Positions 1 through 9,223 of a stretch of 64,000 bases of DNA are shown here, one piece after another. The stretch comes from Prevotella heparinolytica (lineage in GTDB: Bacteria; Bacteroidota; Bacteroidia; Bacteroidales; Bacteroidaceae). The notes under the pieces are model-generated. The model searched no databases. It was not told where the DNA came from and saw only the letters and a list, made by a program, of their open reading frames with translations. Positions within the stretch are counted from its first letter, which is position 1. Every line of letters begins with the position of its first letter. Location: positions 1-64,000 of the forward strand of contig NZ_SLXB01000010.1 in NCBI RefSeq assembly GCF_004342845.1, in the 5' to 3' direction. The position numbers were made by a program, and so were the translations under genes.

Positions 1-15
1 TGAAATAAGGGGGCT

Positions 16-89
16 TGTCCGAAAAAAGAAATACTCCCAACACGTAATAGTTAACGAGTTGGGAGTAGATAATTATGGTTTAGCGGACA
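16..89. other. Nested inverted repeat / strong hairpin
   Basis: Seen directly: ACTCCCAAC (33-41) pairs with GTTGGGAGT (58-66), and inside it CGT pairs with ACG. Outside it TGTCCG (16-21) pairs with CGGACA (84-89). The structure lies downstream of the leftward efflux operon, so it may be a transcription-end structure, or the end of a mobile element that continues outside the window. Apart from this I see no gene in positions 1-356. Confidence 0.5.
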
Positions 90-356
90 GTAATAATTAC
101 ATATAAGTCGCTTATAAGTAAAATACTTCCGTAAGGAGGGGATATTTTCCGGCTGTTCTCATCATCTTTTGGACGGCATCTCGTTTACTTCTTTTCTTAT
201 ATCGAACGTCGGCCACATCATGGTATAAAAACAAGGTACGGATTTTACGAATCGGCACGGCTCTTATGAACAAGAACCCGTGCGTATCATGTAATCCGCA
301 CCTGAAAGAAAACCGTAAAGAGAGGAGGGGGTGCTCTCTCTTATTACACCGGTCTG

Positions 357-650
357 TTATATGGACTTCTCAATATTCCATACAAATGCCCGAAGGCCCA
401 ACTGCTCCGTTTTCTTGTCCATGCCGTGCAGCACCTCCAGCAGAGGTTCCACCCGCTCATCCTCCACCATTGTGAGGATGGCAGAACACATGGACGGCCA
501 TGCGTGGCTGCCGTAATGTGGGTCGCCCGTTTTGCTTCCACGGCCGCGCACCTGCTCCCAATGGGTGAAGCCGCGGCAGTTCAGACGATCCAGTGTGGCG
601 ATGATGCGTTCGTAATACGCTTGGTCAAAGGTTATCAATACAGATTTCAT
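357..650 (-). CDS. PG0541-like RND-transporter-associated small protein
   Basis: A 97-residue soluble protein, last gene of the leftward efflux operon, 26 bp after the permease. It begins MKSVLITFDQAYYERI and carries a central GDPHYGSHAWPS stretch. Small proteins of this kind regularly follow RND pumps in Bacteroidales and are called PG0541-family transporter-associated proteins; their fold resembles small ferredoxin-like/PII-like domains. The biochemical role is not known. The position suggests an accessory or regulatory role for the pump. The family call rests on memory plus context, not on a search. Confidence 0.65.
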   Translation of the reverse strand: MKSVLITFDQAYYERIIATLDRLNCRGFTHWEQVRGRGSKTGDPHYGSHAWPSMCSAILTMVEDERVEPLLEVLHGMDKKTEQLGLRAFVWNIEKSI

Positions 651-676
651 ACCTTATATATAATATGTTTATAGAA

Positions 677-3600
677 TCAGTTATTTTTCTGTGCTGCAAA
701 GTAAGCATCCAGTTCGAGCTGTTTACGCATCTTCCTGCGTTGACGCTTGATACCGATGCCACCGAAGATGCAATACATCGTGGGAACGTAGATCAGTGTC
801 AGGATGGTGGAAACCGTCAGACCGCCAATCACGGCAATGGCCATCGGACTCCACATCTCCGAACCCTGCCCTGTACCGATGGCCATCGGGATCATACCGA
901 GCACGGTGGTCATGGTAGTCATCAATACCGGACGAAGACGGCTCTTGCCGGCTGTGACCACTGCGCTCAAGACCGACCGGCCACGTTCACGGCAAAGGAT
1001 GGTGTAGTCGATGAGTACGATACCGTTCTTCACCACGATGCCGATCAGCATGATGCTTCCCAGTAAGCTCATTACGCTCAGCGTGGTGTTGGTAAGGAAT
1101 AATGCCATCAGCACCCCACCTATGGCGAACGGTACAGAGAGGATCAGGATGAAAGGATAGGTTAGCGACTCGAACTGAGCAGCCATCACGATGAATACCA
1201 GCAGGATGATGAGGACTCCCAGCGTACCCAAATCTGCGAAAGACTCTTGCTGGTCTTCGAACGAACCGGATACCTGAACGGTGACTTCCGAAGGTATGTC
1301 CATCTTGTCGATGATGGCATTACCGGCAGCAACCACTTTGCTCAACGGTACCCCTGAAACAACGGCAGACACCGTCACGATGCGTTGGCGGTCTTTACGC
1401 TCGATGGTGGGCGGTGCAAAACGTTCTACCACCGTACCCAATTCCTTGATGCGCACGCCTTCGCCTCTGGCATTATATACCAAGATGTTTTCTATCGCAT
1501 CAAGACTGGTACGGAACTCCGGCGCATAGCGCACTTTGATGTCGTACTCTTCGCCATCTTCGCGATACCTCGAAGCGATGGAACCATTGATGCGATTGCG
1601 CAGATATCCGGCGGCAGTGGTCAGGTTCAAGCCATGCAAGGGCAGTTTCTCGCGGTCGAAGTCCACCTGATATTCCGGCTGATAATCACTCCGGCTGATG
1701 TTGACCTCGGATACACCTTCCACTTTAAGTAATGCACGCTTCAGCTTAGCGGCCACGCTGTCGGTCTCGGCCATACTGTAGCCATACACCTCGAAATCGG
1801 CAGATGATTGCGCAGCCATACCCGTGTTGTTACCACCGAAGATGACCTGCGCCTTGTTGAACTCGGGATAGTCTTTCAAGTCTTGGCGCATCTCATCGCA
1901 GACCGTAGCCAGGGAGATGTCACGGTCGGCAGGGTCTACCAAGCTGATGTTGAAAGAAATAATATGCGAACCGTTTGTTTGCATGGATGCCCATGTATTG
2001 TCGGAATCGGCTTGGCCTACGGTATAGTTGCACACCTTCATCACGCCTTTATATTTCGTCATCCATTGTTCGGCCAACCGCTGTGCAATCTCCTGTGCCA
2101 CTTCCTTACGTGCACCTATGGGTAACTCAAGCTTCACTGCGATGCGGGCATTATCCTGCGCCGGGAAGAACTCGGTACCCACTGCTTTGGCACACAACAA
2201 ACTAAGAACAAAGAACGCCACACAGCCCGCCAACACCAAAGCACGATGACGCACAGCCCAGTTCAGCAGCCGGGCATAGGCATTATCCAATCCGTCGAGT
2301 GTGCGTTCTATCGGCGCAAAGAAGACCAGGAAAGCCTTAGACTGCTTCCGTTGCAGACGGAGCAACTGCGAACAAAGCATCGGCGTGAGAGACAGAGCCG
2401 AAACGGTAGAGATGAACATGATGGCACACATCATCCAGCCCAACTGCTTGAACAATACGCCGGACATGCCGGAAATCATGGTGAGCGGGAAGAATACCGC
2501 AATCATGGTCAGCGTAGAGGCCACTACCGAGATGGCCACTTCATTCGTGCCATGCACCGCCGCCTGCTTGGGGTCTGAGCCGCGCTCGATGTGCGTAGTG
2601 ACGTTTTCGAGCACCACAATGGCGTCATCCACCACCATACCGATGGCTATGGACAAAGATGACAACGAAATAATATTGATGGTATTGCCCGAAATTGCCA
2701 AATAAATGAACGATGCTATCAGCGAGAGCGGAATCGTGATACAGATAATCAATGTGGCACGCCAACGTCCCAGGAAAAAGAACACCACCAAGACCACGAA
2801 CAGCAGGGCGTACATCACCGTTTCCGTCAGACTGTCAATTGTGTTCAGAATGTTCTCGGACGTATTGACAATGACACCTAACTTTACATCACTCGGCATA
2901 TTCTTCTGCAAACGGGGAAGCACCTCCTGCACTTTCCTGGCAATATCTACCGAATTGGCACCTGATTGTTTCTGCACAACTATTATGGCTCCTTTCACTC
3001 CGTTGGTGTAAGTTTCTTGCGCACGTTCTTGCACGGTGTCCACTACTTTAGCCACATCTTTCAGATAGACGGTTGCTCCATTGTAAGCACCCACCACAAC
3101 ATCCCCCAACTGCCGGGTATCAGAGAACTCTCCTTCCACACGCAGAGAATAGGTCTCGTTTCCTATATCGAAATTACCGCCGGGCACGTTTCTGTTTTCT
3201 GCCCCGATAATGGCACTGATGGTTTCGATGCTTAGATTGTAAGCTTCGAGCTTATAAGGGTCACAATATACTTGGACTTCGCGTTTCGGAGCACCACTGA
3301 TAGAGACCGTACCCACTCCGGGTATGCGTGCCAAAGTATTCACCACGCGGTCGTCCAGAATCTTGTAAAGTGCAGACCGGCTCTCATTGGCCTGCACAGA
3401 CAGCAACACAATGGGAATCATGTCCGCGCTGAATTTGAAAATGATGGGGGTCTCCGCAGCATCAGGAAGCACAGAACTTACCATGTCCAGTTTGTCACGC
3501 ACATCGTTCGTCAACACGTCGATGTCTTCTTTTCCAAACTCGAACTCCAGCGTGATCATAGACATATTCTCCGAAGAACGAGAAGTGATATGCTTCAAGT

Positions 3601-3826
3601 TGCTGACAGCATTCAGCACATTCTCCAATGGACGAGTCACGTTGTTCTCTATATCCGATGCACTGGCACCGGGATAGGCCGTCATCACCATGATCGTGTT
3701 CGTATCGATGTCTGGATACAAATCGATAGGTAGTCTGGACAAAGAGAACAGACCAAATATCACTACTGCCAGAAAGCAGAGCGAGGTCATAATCGGTTTC
3801 TTAACCGCACCTTCGTATAAGCTCAT
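677..3826 (-). CDS. RND multidrug efflux permease (AcrB/HAE1 type)
   Basis: Inner-membrane proton-driven pump subunit of 1049 residues, the usual length for HAE1 permeases. The first transmembrane helix follows a short cytoplasmic N-terminus (KKPIMTSLCFLAVVIFGLF). The TM4 proton-relay motif is visible as GMVVDDAIVVLEN. Two large periplasmic loops follow TM1 and TM7, as expected. The C-terminal half repeats the helix pattern and ends in a basic cytoplasmic tail. The gene lies 31 bp after the adaptor gene and belongs to one operon with TolC, HlyD and TetR genes, so a complete tripartite pump is encoded here. The substrate cannot be predicted from the sequence. Confidence 0.95.
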   Translation of the reverse strand: MSLYEGAVKKPIMTSLCFLAVVIFGLFSLSRLPIDLYPDIDTNTIMVMTAYPGASASDIENNVTRPLENVLNAVSNLKHITSRSSENMSMITLEFEFGKEDIDVLTNDVRDKLDMVSSVLPDAAETPIIFKFSADMIPIVLLSVQANESRSALYKILDDRVVNTLARIPGVGTVSISGAPKREVQVYCDPYKLEAYNLSIETISAIIGAENRNVPGGNFDIGNETYSLRVEGEFSDTRQLGDVVVGAYNGATVYLKDVAKVVDTVQERAQETYTNGVKGAIIVVQKQSGANSVDIARKVQEVLPRLQKNMPSDVKLGVIVNTSENILNTIDSLTETVMYALLFVVLVVFFFLGRWRATLIICITIPLSLIASFIYLAISGNTINIISLSSLSIAIGMVVDDAIVVLENVTTHIERGSDPKQAAVHGTNEVAISVVASTLTMIAVFFPLTMISGMSGVLFKQLGWMMCAIMFISTVSALSLTPMLCSQLLRLQRKQSKAFLVFFAPIERTLDGLDNAYARLLNWAVRHRALVLAGCVAFFVLSLLCAKAVGTEFFPAQDNARIAVKLELPIGARKEVAQEIAQRLAEQWMTKYKGVMKVCNYTVGQADSDNTWASMQTNGSHIISFNISLVDPADRDISLATVCDEMRQDLKDYPEFNKAQVIFGGNNTGMAAQSSADFEVYGYSMAETDSVAAKLKRALLKVEGVSEVNISRSDYQPEYQVDFDREKLPLHGLNLTTAAGYLRNRINGSIASRYREDGEEYDIKVRYAPEFRTSLDAIENILVYNARGEGVRIKELGTVVERFAPPTIERKDRQRIVTVSAVVSGVPLSKVVAAGNAIIDKMDIPSEVTVQVSGSFEDQQESFADLGTLGVLIILLVFIVMAAQFESLTYPFILILSVPFAIGGVLMALFLTNTTLSVMSLLGSIMLIGIVVKNGIVLIDYTILCRERGRSVLSAVVTAGKSRLRPVLMTTMTTVLGMIPMAIGTGQGSEMWSPMAIAVIGGLTVSTILTLIYVPTMYCIFGGIGIKRQRRKMRKQLELDAYFAAQKNN

Positions 3827-3857
3827 ATTCTTGAATGATGAATTTTAAAATGATGAT

Positions 3858-4874
3858 TTATTTCTCAACTTCTACTTCCGCACCATTGGTCAGCTTTGCC
3901 TGTCCGGCAATCACCACCTGCGAATGGTCGGGTATGCCCGATATGAGCTCGTACTCTTGCCCCATGCGGCGTCCAAGTTCTACCTTGTTATAAGAAACTT
4001 TTCCATCCTTATATACATATACATAGCGGTCGCCTGTGCCGGCTTGCTTCACTATGGCCAGGTCGGGCACCACCACGTTGTCTTTTGTTCCGAAGTTGAT
4101 GGTGACACGGGCGAACATGCCGGGGCGTACCTTCTGGTCACGGTTGGCCAGTTTAATCTCTACCGGGAACGTGCGGGTGTTGGAGTCGATGGTAGGATAG
4201 ACCAGACTGATTGTTCCCTCGAAAGTCTCATCGCCATAAACATCCAGTCGCACATTCACTTTCTCACCTTTCTTCACTTGCGTGAAGTAGTTCTCGGACG
4301 CGTTGATGAGCATCTTCACCGGGGTGATCTGTTCTACGACAAGTACGGGAGTACCACCGGCATACATGTCGCCGTTGTCATAGTTGCGTGCTGTCACCAC
4401 TCCGTTTATCGGGCTGACCAGCGAAGTGTTCTCCAGCATGTTGTTGTAGGAAGTCCTGCGAATATCCAGATTCATCTTGGCTGCATCCCATTCCGAGCGG
4501 GAAACGCCACCTACCTTATAGAGCTCGTCGATGCGGTTGAACTCAACCTCTTGGTTGTCCAACTGAAACTTAAGTTGCTTCAGGTTAGCGGCATCCATGC
4601 TCACCAGCTTCTGATCCTTGACCACACGGTCGCCTACTTCCACCCATATCCTGTCAATGCGCACGGGTGATGAAGGGGCGATGCTGTTCTTCACCTCTGC
4701 CTCTACCGTAGCTGTATACTCCTGTATCTGCTCTACGGGGCGAGCGGCCACTGCTGCCAGTTTTACTTTCAGTTTCTCTTCCGACTGATTCACGGCATTT
4801 TTATCCTTTCCACTGTTGCAAGCGCCCAGCAATGCTACAGCAAGCAGGGCCATCCATTGAAAACCTCTCTTCAT
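3858..4874 (-). CDS. HlyD/AcrA-type periplasmic adaptor lipoprotein of RND pump
   Basis: 338 residues. The signal peptide ends in a lipobox (LLGACNS), so the protein is probably lipid-anchored in the periplasm. It links the permease to the TolC-like channel. The barrel-sandwich (lipoyl-like) halves flank a short alpha-helical hairpin with NQEVEFNRIDELYKVGGVSRSE. The second half-motif SPINGVVTARNYDNGDMY is typical of membrane-fusion proteins. It lies between the TolC gene (12 bp upstream) and the permease (31 bp downstream). Length and layout are normal for the family. Confidence 0.94.
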   Translation of the reverse strand: MKRGFQWMALLAVALLGACNSGKDKNAVNQSEEKLKVKLAAVAARPVEQIQEYTATVEAEVKNSIAPSSPVRIDRIWVEVGDRVVKDQKLVSMDAANLKQLKFQLDNQEVEFNRIDELYKVGGVSRSEWDAAKMNLDIRRTSYNNMLENTSLVSPINGVVTARNYDNGDMYAGGTPVLVVEQITPVKMLINASENYFTQVKKGEKVNVRLDVYGDETFEGTISLVYPTIDSNTRTFPVEIKLANRDQKVRPGMFARVTINFGTKDNVVVPDLAIVKQAGTGDRYVYVYKDGKVSYNKVELGRRMGQEYELISGIPDHSQVVIAGQAKLTNGAEVEVEK

Positions 4875-4886
4875 ATCGTTGATTTT

Positions 4887-6239
4887 TTACTTTTGTGTGT
4901 TAATAATGTAGTCTTTTCCCAAAACTTGTTCAAGGTCGGCCTTAGCCACCAGATAGTTATAAATGGATTGATTATAGGTCAGTTCGGCCTGTGTGAGCTG
5001 CACTTGCGACGTGTTCAGTTCCAATACAGTACCCTTTCCCACCTCGTAGCGTTTACCGGCTATCTCTACCGCCTTCTTGGCCTGAAGCACATTCTCCTTG
5101 TTGCTGGCTACTTGTTCGGAGCTGGCGGCCATACTGTTTCGATAACTTGTCACCTGCATGTTCAGCTTCCGTTCGGTGTCGATGCGACTCTGTTCCAATT
5201 GATTTTTCTGTATACGGTTGGTCTTCAGCTTCGTGAAATTACTGGCCCGATAGAGTGGCATGCTCAAATTGAACATGATTGAAGAACTATGCGGCCAACG
5301 GCCGTAATCGAACAAGTTCCAATGATCCTTGTTCAATGCCTGATATTGATAAGAATAGCTCATGCTTAGTTTGGGCAGGAAGTTGGCATGCAGAGCTTTG
5401 GTATTCAGTTCCAGCAGCTTCCGGTTCAGTTCCAGTTGTTTCATGGCAGAATTGGTTGCCAACCTGTCATCCAACGGTTCCAACTGGGTAGCAAACAAAT
5501 CGGTTTCGTACCGGGCCAGACTGTCGGCAATCCGAAGTGTCACATCAGCCGTAACGCCCATCAGCACCTTCAGTTGTAATCCGGCAAGCGTAACCGCATT
5601 AGCGGCCGAAATCAGATTGGGCTTTACACTGCGCATCTGCACCTCGGCACTGATCTTGTCGAACTCGCTGACCTTGCCTTGCCGGAACTTTGCATTAACC
5701 ACCTCATAGTTCTCTTCAGCTACCTTATAACTCTGCTGCAACACCTCGTAAGAGTCTTGCGCCAGCATCAACTGATAGTAGGCCTTCGTTACCTGATTCA
5801 CCAAATCGAGTTTGGAAGCACGCGATTTCTCCACCGCCAATGCTATGTCTGCCTTTGTTATCGACATGGCTCGATAAACACTGGGGGCAAACAGAGGAAG
5901 ACTGACACTCAACACTCCCGTCGCCGTGTTCGAGTTGTCTCGCCCCATCTTGAAGGATTGCCCGCCAAAGTTGATTTCAGCTGCCGTAATGGTATGGTTC
6001 AGCGTACCTGTAAGCCCCGCTTCGGGCAAAAGGTTTTGCCATGTCTCCTTATAGGCCACTTTCTTCAAAGCTATCTCCTCTTCGGCCACTTTGATGGTAG
6101 GATTATCGCTCAGCGCTATTTCCAGTGCCTTGTCGAGATTCAGAGTCAGGGCTTCCGTAGCCTCTTGCGCCCTTGCATGACCGCCTGCACACATCAGTAC
6201 GGCAGCCAGCAGCAGCGTTCTCATTTTCTGCATCTTCAT
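4887..6239 (-). CDS. TolC-family outer-membrane efflux channel
   Basis: 450 residues with a cleavable signal peptide ending near GGHARAQ. The two repeated outer-membrane-efflux halves are rich in long amphipathic helices, for example LDLVNQVTKAYYQLMLAQDSYEVL and LELNTSQVQLTQAELTYNQS. It would form the trimeric outer-membrane tunnel of the pump. Its ATG overlaps the stop of the TetR gene by 4 bp (ATGA), so the two are translationally coupled. No truncation is seen. Confidence 0.94.
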   Translation of the reverse strand: MKMQKMRTLLLAAVLMCAGGHARAQEATEALTLNLDKALEIALSDNPTIKVAEEEIALKKVAYKETWQNLLPEAGLTGTLNHTITAAEINFGGQSFKMGRDNSNTATGVLSVSLPLFAPSVYRAMSITKADIALAVEKSRASKLDLVNQVTKAYYQLMLAQDSYEVLQQSYKVAEENYEVVNAKFRQGKVSEFDKISAEVQMRSVKPNLISAANAVTLAGLQLKVLMGVTADVTLRIADSLARYETDLFATQLEPLDDRLATNSAMKQLELNRKLLELNTKALHANFLPKLSMSYSYQYQALNKDHWNLFDYGRWPHSSSIMFNLSMPLYRASNFTKLKTNRIQKNQLEQSRIDTERKLNMQVTSYRNSMAASSEQVASNKENVLQAKKAVEIAGKRYEVGKGTVLELNTSQVQLTQAELTYNQSIYNYLVAKADLEQVLGKDYIINTQK

Positions 6240-6898
6240 AAATCAGTATTTAATTTATTTATTAAGTTCTTTCTATATTCACGGATAAAATCTTCCAGCA
6301 TCTTGCCGCCCTTCTCCGTAGAGATGCCACGCAAAAAAGTGAACATAATGGATTCGTAAACAGCTATAAAGGAGTATTGGTTGCAGATGTCCGAATTCAT
6401 CAGCAAATCGAGTTGGTTGTACACTAACAATCCGGCAATGGAAAAGTTGATATCATCGCGGAAAAGACCCTGACGGACACCCTCTTTGAAAAATTTGAGT
6501 GTCTCTTCCGAGTCATGACGACGGCGACCGTCCATCAGTTGAAAAGCCTTGGGATATTTCTTAATGTCTTCAAAGAAACTCTTGTTCGTGGCATGATACT
6601 TCTCTATGATCCACAGAAACATGCGCAACACTACTTCCATTACATTGTCGGTAGTGGAGAGAATACTATTCACAAACTCATCACTCTCTTTTTGCTTTTT
6701 GCGGATGCACTCTTCCAACAGCGTTTCTTTATCAGGAAACACTTCATAGAGAGTACGTTTGGAGATACCCAAGGACGCAGCAATATCGTCCATGGTAATA
6801 CTTTTAATGCCATGTTCCATGAAGGAACTCATGGCTACACCGATAATACGTTCTTTCAGTTCCGCCCGCGATGCTGTCCTTTTCGTTTGCCCGCTCAT
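6236..6898 (-). CDS. TetR/AcrR-family regulator of the efflux operon
   Basis: 220 residues. The N-terminal TetR helix-turn-helix is clear at about residues 15-60 (KERIIGVAMSSFMEHGIKS, then MDDIAASLGISKRTLYEVF, then DKETLL). The C-terminal ligand-binding part is helical and divergent, as usual. It is the first gene of the efflux operon and probably represses it by binding near the promoter just upstream; that is inference from family and position. The ligand is unknown. Confidence 0.93.
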   Translation of the reverse strand: MSGQTKRTASRAELKERIIGVAMSSFMEHGIKSITMDDIAASLGISKRTLYEVFPDKETLLEECIRKKQKESDEFVNSILSTTDNVMEVVLRMFLWIIEKYHATNKSFFEDIKKYPKAFQLMDGRRRHDSEETLKFFKEGVRQGLFRDDINFSIAGLLVYNQLDLLMNSDICNQYSFIAVYESIMFTFLRGISTEKGGKMLEDFIREYRKNLINKLNTDL

Positions 6899-6957
6899 TT
6901 TCCGCTTTGTTTATCCTTAAAAATTAATTACCGCTCCATATCGGAACAAATACGGGA

Positions 6958-6965
6958 CAAAGATA
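6958..6965 (-). promoter_or_regulatory. Probable -7 box for the TetR-RND operon
   Basis: Read on the minus strand this is TATCTTTG, matching the Bacteroides -7 consensus TAnnTTTG, 60 bp upstream of the TetR start. The surrounding AT-rich stretch up to 7056 is the only room for a promoter and TetR operator between this operon and hutH. Confidence 0.6.
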
Positions 6966-7056
6966 GAAAGAAAACGAAATTCGCTAATTCAGTTTTCTTT
7001 CTATTTCATTAAGAATTAATAAATATTATGGTTATTGCATGCTTATTGATGAGAAA

Positions 7057-8553
7057 TCAATACTCGAACTTGGTTCTGTTCAAGAAAGCCACCGTCTTAT
7101 GAATTTCCTTATACATCACGATGTCTTCTTTTACAAATGGCACTTCTTTGCGATACTCATGCAGAAAACGTTCCAAAACGGGCGAGGTCTTTGCCGGTCT
7201 GCGGAAGTCGATGCCTTGAGCAGCGTTCATTAACTCGATGGCAAGAATATGCTCCAAGTTGCCCATAATGCGATAGAGCTTGGTGGCTGCATTGGCTCCC
7301 ATACTGACATGGTCTTCCTGTCCGTTGCTGGAGACAATGGAGTCGCTGCTGGCAGCATAACAATACATCTTGTTCTGGCTCACCATAGAAGCCGCCGCAT
7401 ATTGGGGTATCATAAAACCGGAGTTCAAGCCGGGATTGGCAACCAGAAATTCCGGCAGCCCGCGCAATCCCATGATGAGTTGGGCCACCCGGCGTTCGGA
7501 GATATTTCCCAGTTCGGCAAGGGCAATGCCGAGAAAATCATACGAAATGGCCAACGGCTGTCCGTGGAAGTTACCGCCGGAAATGATGCGGTCTTCATCG
7601 GGAAAGATGGTAGGATTGTCCGTAACGGAGTTTATCTCGGTCAGCAGCACAGACGATACATAGCGAATGGCATCTTTCGTTGCACCATGTACTTGAGGAA
7701 TGCAACGGAAAGAGTACGGGTCTTGCACGTGCTGCTTGGGGCGGGCTATCAGTTCGCTCCCATCCAGCAGTTTGCGGAAGTTCTCGCCGGTTTCTATCTG
7801 TCCTTTGTGCGGCCTAATCTGCTGGATGCAATCCATGAACGGGTCGATGCGTCCGTCGAAGGCTTCGAGCGAAAGGGCAGCAATCAAATCGGCCTTCCTT
7901 GAAAGACGGAAAGCCTTCAGGATGGCAAAGACGCCGTTGGCACTCATGAATTGAGTTCCGTTGAGCAATGCCAGCCCTTCCTTGCTCATCAGCTTCACGG
8001 GTTCCCAACCAAACTCATCGAGCACGCTGATGGCTTCGCGCTTCTTACCTTTGTAATAAACGTCGCCCACACCGATGAGGGGCAGGAAGAGATTGGCAAG
8101 CGGGGCGAGGTCGCCCGATGCGCCCAACGAACCCCGGTCGTAGACAATCGGCATCACGTCGTTGTTGAAGAAATCGAGAATGCGCTGCACGGTGATGACC
8201 TGCACACCGCTATGTCCCAAAGAAAGGGCATGCGCTTTGAGCAGCATCATCAGCTTGATGATGACCGGCCGTATCTCCTCGCCTACACTGCAAGCATGGC
8301 TCTTTATCAGGTTTTCCTGCAAGACACCCAGCTCGTCCTGCGAGATGTTCTTGCTGCACAAAGAGCCGAAACCGGTGGTGATGCCATACAGAGGCTCTTC
8401 GGACTCCGCAATCTTTTTGTCCAAATAATCGCGGCATCGCTGTATGCGCTGCTTGGCTTCGGGAGCCAGCTCCAGCTTCAGGTTCTCATTGATGATGCGT
8501 TCGATGAGGTCGAAGGTCAGCTCACCCGAACCTACATAATAGACATTGTTCAT
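7057..8553 (-). CDS. hutH: Histidine ammonia-lyase
   Basis: 498 residues, normal length. It deaminates L-histidine to urocanate, the first step of histidine breakdown. The self-forming MIO cofactor comes from Ala-Ser-Gly in the clear motif RGSLGASGDLAPLA at about residue 140. The N-terminal GFGSLCS and later GGNFHGQP motifs of the aromatic ammonia-lyase family are also present. It is the last gene of the leftward hut operon and overlaps the cyclodeaminase stop by 4 bp (ATGA). All recognisable active-site segments are intact. Confidence 0.97.
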   Translation of the reverse strand: MNNVYYVGSGELTFDLIERIINENLKLELAPEAKQRIQRCRDYLDKKIAESEEPLYGITTGFGSLCSKNISQDELGVLQENLIKSHACSVGEEIRPVIIKLMMLLKAHALSLGHSGVQVITVQRILDFFNNDVMPIVYDRGSLGASGDLAPLANLFLPLIGVGDVYYKGKKREAISVLDEFGWEPVKLMSKEGLALLNGTQFMSANGVFAILKAFRLSRKADLIAALSLEAFDGRIDPFMDCIQQIRPHKGQIETGENFRKLLDGSELIARPKQHVQDPYSFRCIPQVHGATKDAIRYVSSVLLTEINSVTDNPTIFPDEDRIISGGNFHGQPLAISYDFLGIALAELGNISERRVAQLIMGLRGLPEFLVANPGLNSGFMIPQYAAASMVSQNKMYCYAASSDSIVSSNGQEDHVSMGANAATKLYRIMGNLEHILAIELMNAAQGIDFRRPAKTSPVLERFLHEYRKEVPFVKEDIVMYKEIHKTVAFLNRTKFEY

Positions 8554-9179
8554 ACCTTCAGTTCTTGATTGATTTCATCCAACAGTTCTTTCTCCTTTGC
8601 ACAGGCAAGGCGTTCCAACTCGTCGGCCTCGTTGCTGAGCTTGGCAACAAACTCCTTATCCTTCAGCGAACCGAGGTTGATGCGTACATTCATCAGCGCA
8701 CCCAGCACAGAGGAGCGGGCGGACATCATGGCCACGCAAGCATCGGTGACGGCATTACGGTTGCCCAAGCGAGCCACGTCCATGATGAGTGTCATCAGTT
8801 CGTAGGCATTGCGTGCCACCTGCATCGGCACAAGGGCGGCAAATTTGGTGGCTTCCTGAATGGCGGCGCTGCGTGCGGCTTTCTCTTCGTCCGTGGCTTT
8901 CGGCATCTTGAAACAGGCAAACACGGCGTCATAGGCTTCCGAGTCGCGGTCTATATCTTTCACAAAAGTTTCTTTTTGCTGCAAAGCAAGTTTGGCGATA
9001 TGCCCCATCAGTTCTTCATGAAGTTCATAGCCTTTCTTTCCAAGGGTGAGATTGGCAACCATAGCAGCCAAAGCAGAAGCTATGGCTCCGTTCAATGCGG
9101 CAATGCTTCCGCCACCGGGAACGGGATCACTGCCCGCCACCTTATCCAAGAAATCTTTAACGGTTAAATCTACTAACAT
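8550..9179 (-). CDS. Formimidoyltetrahydrofolate cyclodeaminase
   Basis: 209 residues, corresponding to the C-terminal half of the animal FTCD enzyme as a stand-alone protein (FchA/FTCD_C family). It releases ammonia from 5-formimino-tetrahydrofolate and gives 5,10-methenyl-THF. The N-terminal motif KDFLDKVAGSDPVPGGGSIAALNGA is diagnostic, and AARNAYEL-type helices follow. It sits between hutI and hutH in the hut operon. With the separate transferase gene it replaces HutF/HutG and channels the formimino carbon into the folate pool. Confidence 0.94.
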   Translation of the reverse strand: MLVDLTVKDFLDKVAGSDPVPGGGSIAALNGAIASALAAMVANLTLGKKGYELHEELMGHIAKLALQQKETFVKDIDRDSEAYDAVFACFKMPKATDEEKAARSAAIQEATKFAALVPMQVARNAYELMTLIMDVARLGNRNAVTDACVAMMSARSSVLGALMNVRINLGSLKDKEFVAKLSNEADELERLACAKEKELLDEINQELKV

Positions 9180-9223
9180 AGTATGTACTCTTTTTAAGTT
9201 ATAAGGTTATTACGTTTTTTAGT

